NCBI GenBank assembly: GCA_001770015.1
Contig: MEQB01000064.1
Location: 62,001-126,000 of the forward strand
DNA length: 64,000 nt
Source of the DNA: Bdellovibrionales bacterium RIFOXYC1_FULL_37_79
GTDB lineage: Bacteria; Bdellovibrionota; Bacteriovoracia; Bacteriovoracales; Bacteriovoracaceae
Direction: 5' to 3'
Shown here: one piece after another, positions 63,251 to 64,000 of the stretch
How the letters are laid out: each line of letters opens with the position of its first letter
How positions within the stretch are numbered: the first letter of the stretch is position 1
Position numbers and translations under genes: made by a program
The notes under the pieces: generated by a model
The model's input: only the letters and a program-made list of their open reading frames with translations
Databases searched by the model: none
Told to the model about the DNA's origin: nothing

Positions 63251-64000
63251 ATGAAGGAATATAGAAAAATCTCATTGCTGTTCTTTTTAATTCTAATCTT
63301 TATATTCACCTCTGCCTCTTATGCTTCGAAAATTGTTGAGGAAGGTTATTTTGTTTTTGATGCAGATCGGATGCATTTAAACCTAATTAAATCCCAATCA
63401 GATTTAACTATCGACTTAATTAGTGCTTCAGGCTACGAGGTGTATGGGCCAAAAGGTACCCAAATCTGGTTGAATAATCTGGGTGTTTCTTTTATTTCAC
63501 TTAGTGAGATACAGGATAGGGCCGCTATCGATTATATGAGTCCTGAAGCTGTTAATGCTGAGTTGAGAAGGCTGGAGCAAACTTATCCTCATCTTGCCAA
63601 AGTAGTCAAAATTGGACAGTCGGTGGCCGGAAGAGATCTGCTTTTTATTAAAATTTCTGATCACCCAGAAGTTGATGAGGTTGAACCAGAGTTTAAATAC
63701 GTGGGTAATATGCATGGGGATGAGATCGCCAATCGGGAAGTTTTGTTAAAATTTGTTGAGTATATGCTTAGTGAATATGGCAAAAATGATGCTATTACGA
63801 GCTTGATTGATAATACAGAAATTTGGATCATGCCATCCATGAATCCTGATGGTGCCGCTTCAAGAAGAAGAGGTAATCAACGCTGGGTGGATTTAAATAG
63901 GGATTTTCCAGATTTTACATCCTCCGAAAATGCTAATGCGCCGGAAAATCGGGCCATTGAAACCAAGGCGATAATGGGTTTTCAAAGTGAACGCAACTTT
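63251..64000 (+). CDS. Zinc carboxypeptidase, M14 family (3' truncated)
   Basis: Secreted metallocarboxypeptidase, cut by the window end after 250 residues. The signal peptide is YRKISLLFFLILIFIFTSAS. After a ~70-residue beta-rich pro-like part, the M14 domain starts near residue 97 (YMSPEAVNAELRRLEQTYP), with the zinc ligands in NMHGDE (HxxE) and the substrate-binding MNPDG...NRDFPD segments. The remaining ligand His lies beyond the edge. Start ATG 63251. Confidence 0.9.
   Translation, partial: MKEYRKISLLFFLILIFIFTSASYASKIVEEGYFVFDADRMHLNLIKSQSDLTIDLISASGYEVYGPKGTQIWLNNLGVSFISLSEIQDRAAIDYMSPEAVNAELRRLEQTYPHLAKVVKIGQSVAGRDLLFIKISDHPEVDEVEPEFKYVGNMHGDEIANREVLLKFVEYMLSEYGKNDAITSLIDNTEIWIMPSMNPDGAASRRRGNQRWVDLNRDFPDFTSSENANAPENRAIETKAIMGFQSERNF

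Noticed and set aside
1-64000. tRNA, rRNA, riboswitch, insertion sequence or origin
   Set aside because: I looked in all gaps over 100 bases and saw no cloverleaf, transposase, terminal repeats or DnaA-box cluster; a covariance-model search would be decisive.

Overview
The window is AT-rich, densely coded DNA from a Gram-negative bacterium. It carries a complete outer-membrane and lipid A assembly block (LolC/LolD, BamA, Skp, LpxD, FabZ, LpxA, LpxB, LpxK), many lipoproteins and two pseudopilins. A TIGR02147-type regulator, two PilZ proteins, an FHA protein and many lineage-unknown secreted proteins point to the Bdellovibrionota (a Bdellovibrio/Bacteriovorax-like organism). That assignment is an inference; the window has no rRNA and I found no tRNA.

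Layout. 1-7.7 kb: the end of a trehalose-6-phosphate synthase/phosphatase fusion, an acetyltransferase, two exported proteins and two convergent HAD phosphatases. 7.7-10.8 kb: coaE, mazG, ybeY and prfB, the last with a programmed +1 frameshift. 10.8-22.5 kb: one long + strand block for envelope building, from lipoprotein release and beta-barrel assembly to lipid A synthesis. It includes a sugar-nucleotide oxidoreductase between lpxA and lpxB that could make a diamino-sugar lipid A. 22.5-27 kb: indolepyruvate oxidoreductase IorAB and an ADP-forming acyl-CoA synthetase, a route from aryl 2-oxoacids to ATP. 27-33.8 kb: PilZ, MetF, GYF/PilZ, FHA, an M20 peptidase, an unknown protein and MltA. 33.9-39.5 kb: uvrA, whose start codon appears to be non-canonical, then an accessory patch with an AAA/DUF4143 ATPase under a palindromic promoter, a Bro-N/DinD-like gene and two 5'-truncated gene remnants. 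39.6-45 kb: ammonium channel, a soluble two-component pair and a lipoprotein with 13 six-cysteine repeats. 45-50.9 kb: membrane pyrophosphatase, triosephosphate isomerase, GAPDH and a phosphofructokinase with pyrophosphate-type residues. 50.9-57 kb: VKOR-DsbA fusion, TrmO, NifU/NifS, HU and protoporphyrinogen oxidase. 57-64 kb: a secreted metzincin-like protein with its TIGR02147 partner, two pseudopilins, a zinc-ribbon protein, glutaredoxin, a purine permease, an AmrS-type radical SAM protein and the start of an M14 carboxypeptidase.

The most notable points are: pyrophosphate-linked glycolysis (K+-dependent membrane PPase beside a PPi-type PFK); the 13-repeat cysteine-rich surface protein; uvrA without ATG/GTG/TTG at its conserved N-terminus; the leaderless, palindrome-overlapped AAA ATPase gene; a deletion scar joining two gene tails; and IorA lacking its ferredoxin domain next to a domain-permuted acyl-CoA synthetase. 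No CRISPR array, insertion sequence or replication origin was found. I cannot point to a clearly new defence or mobile system.
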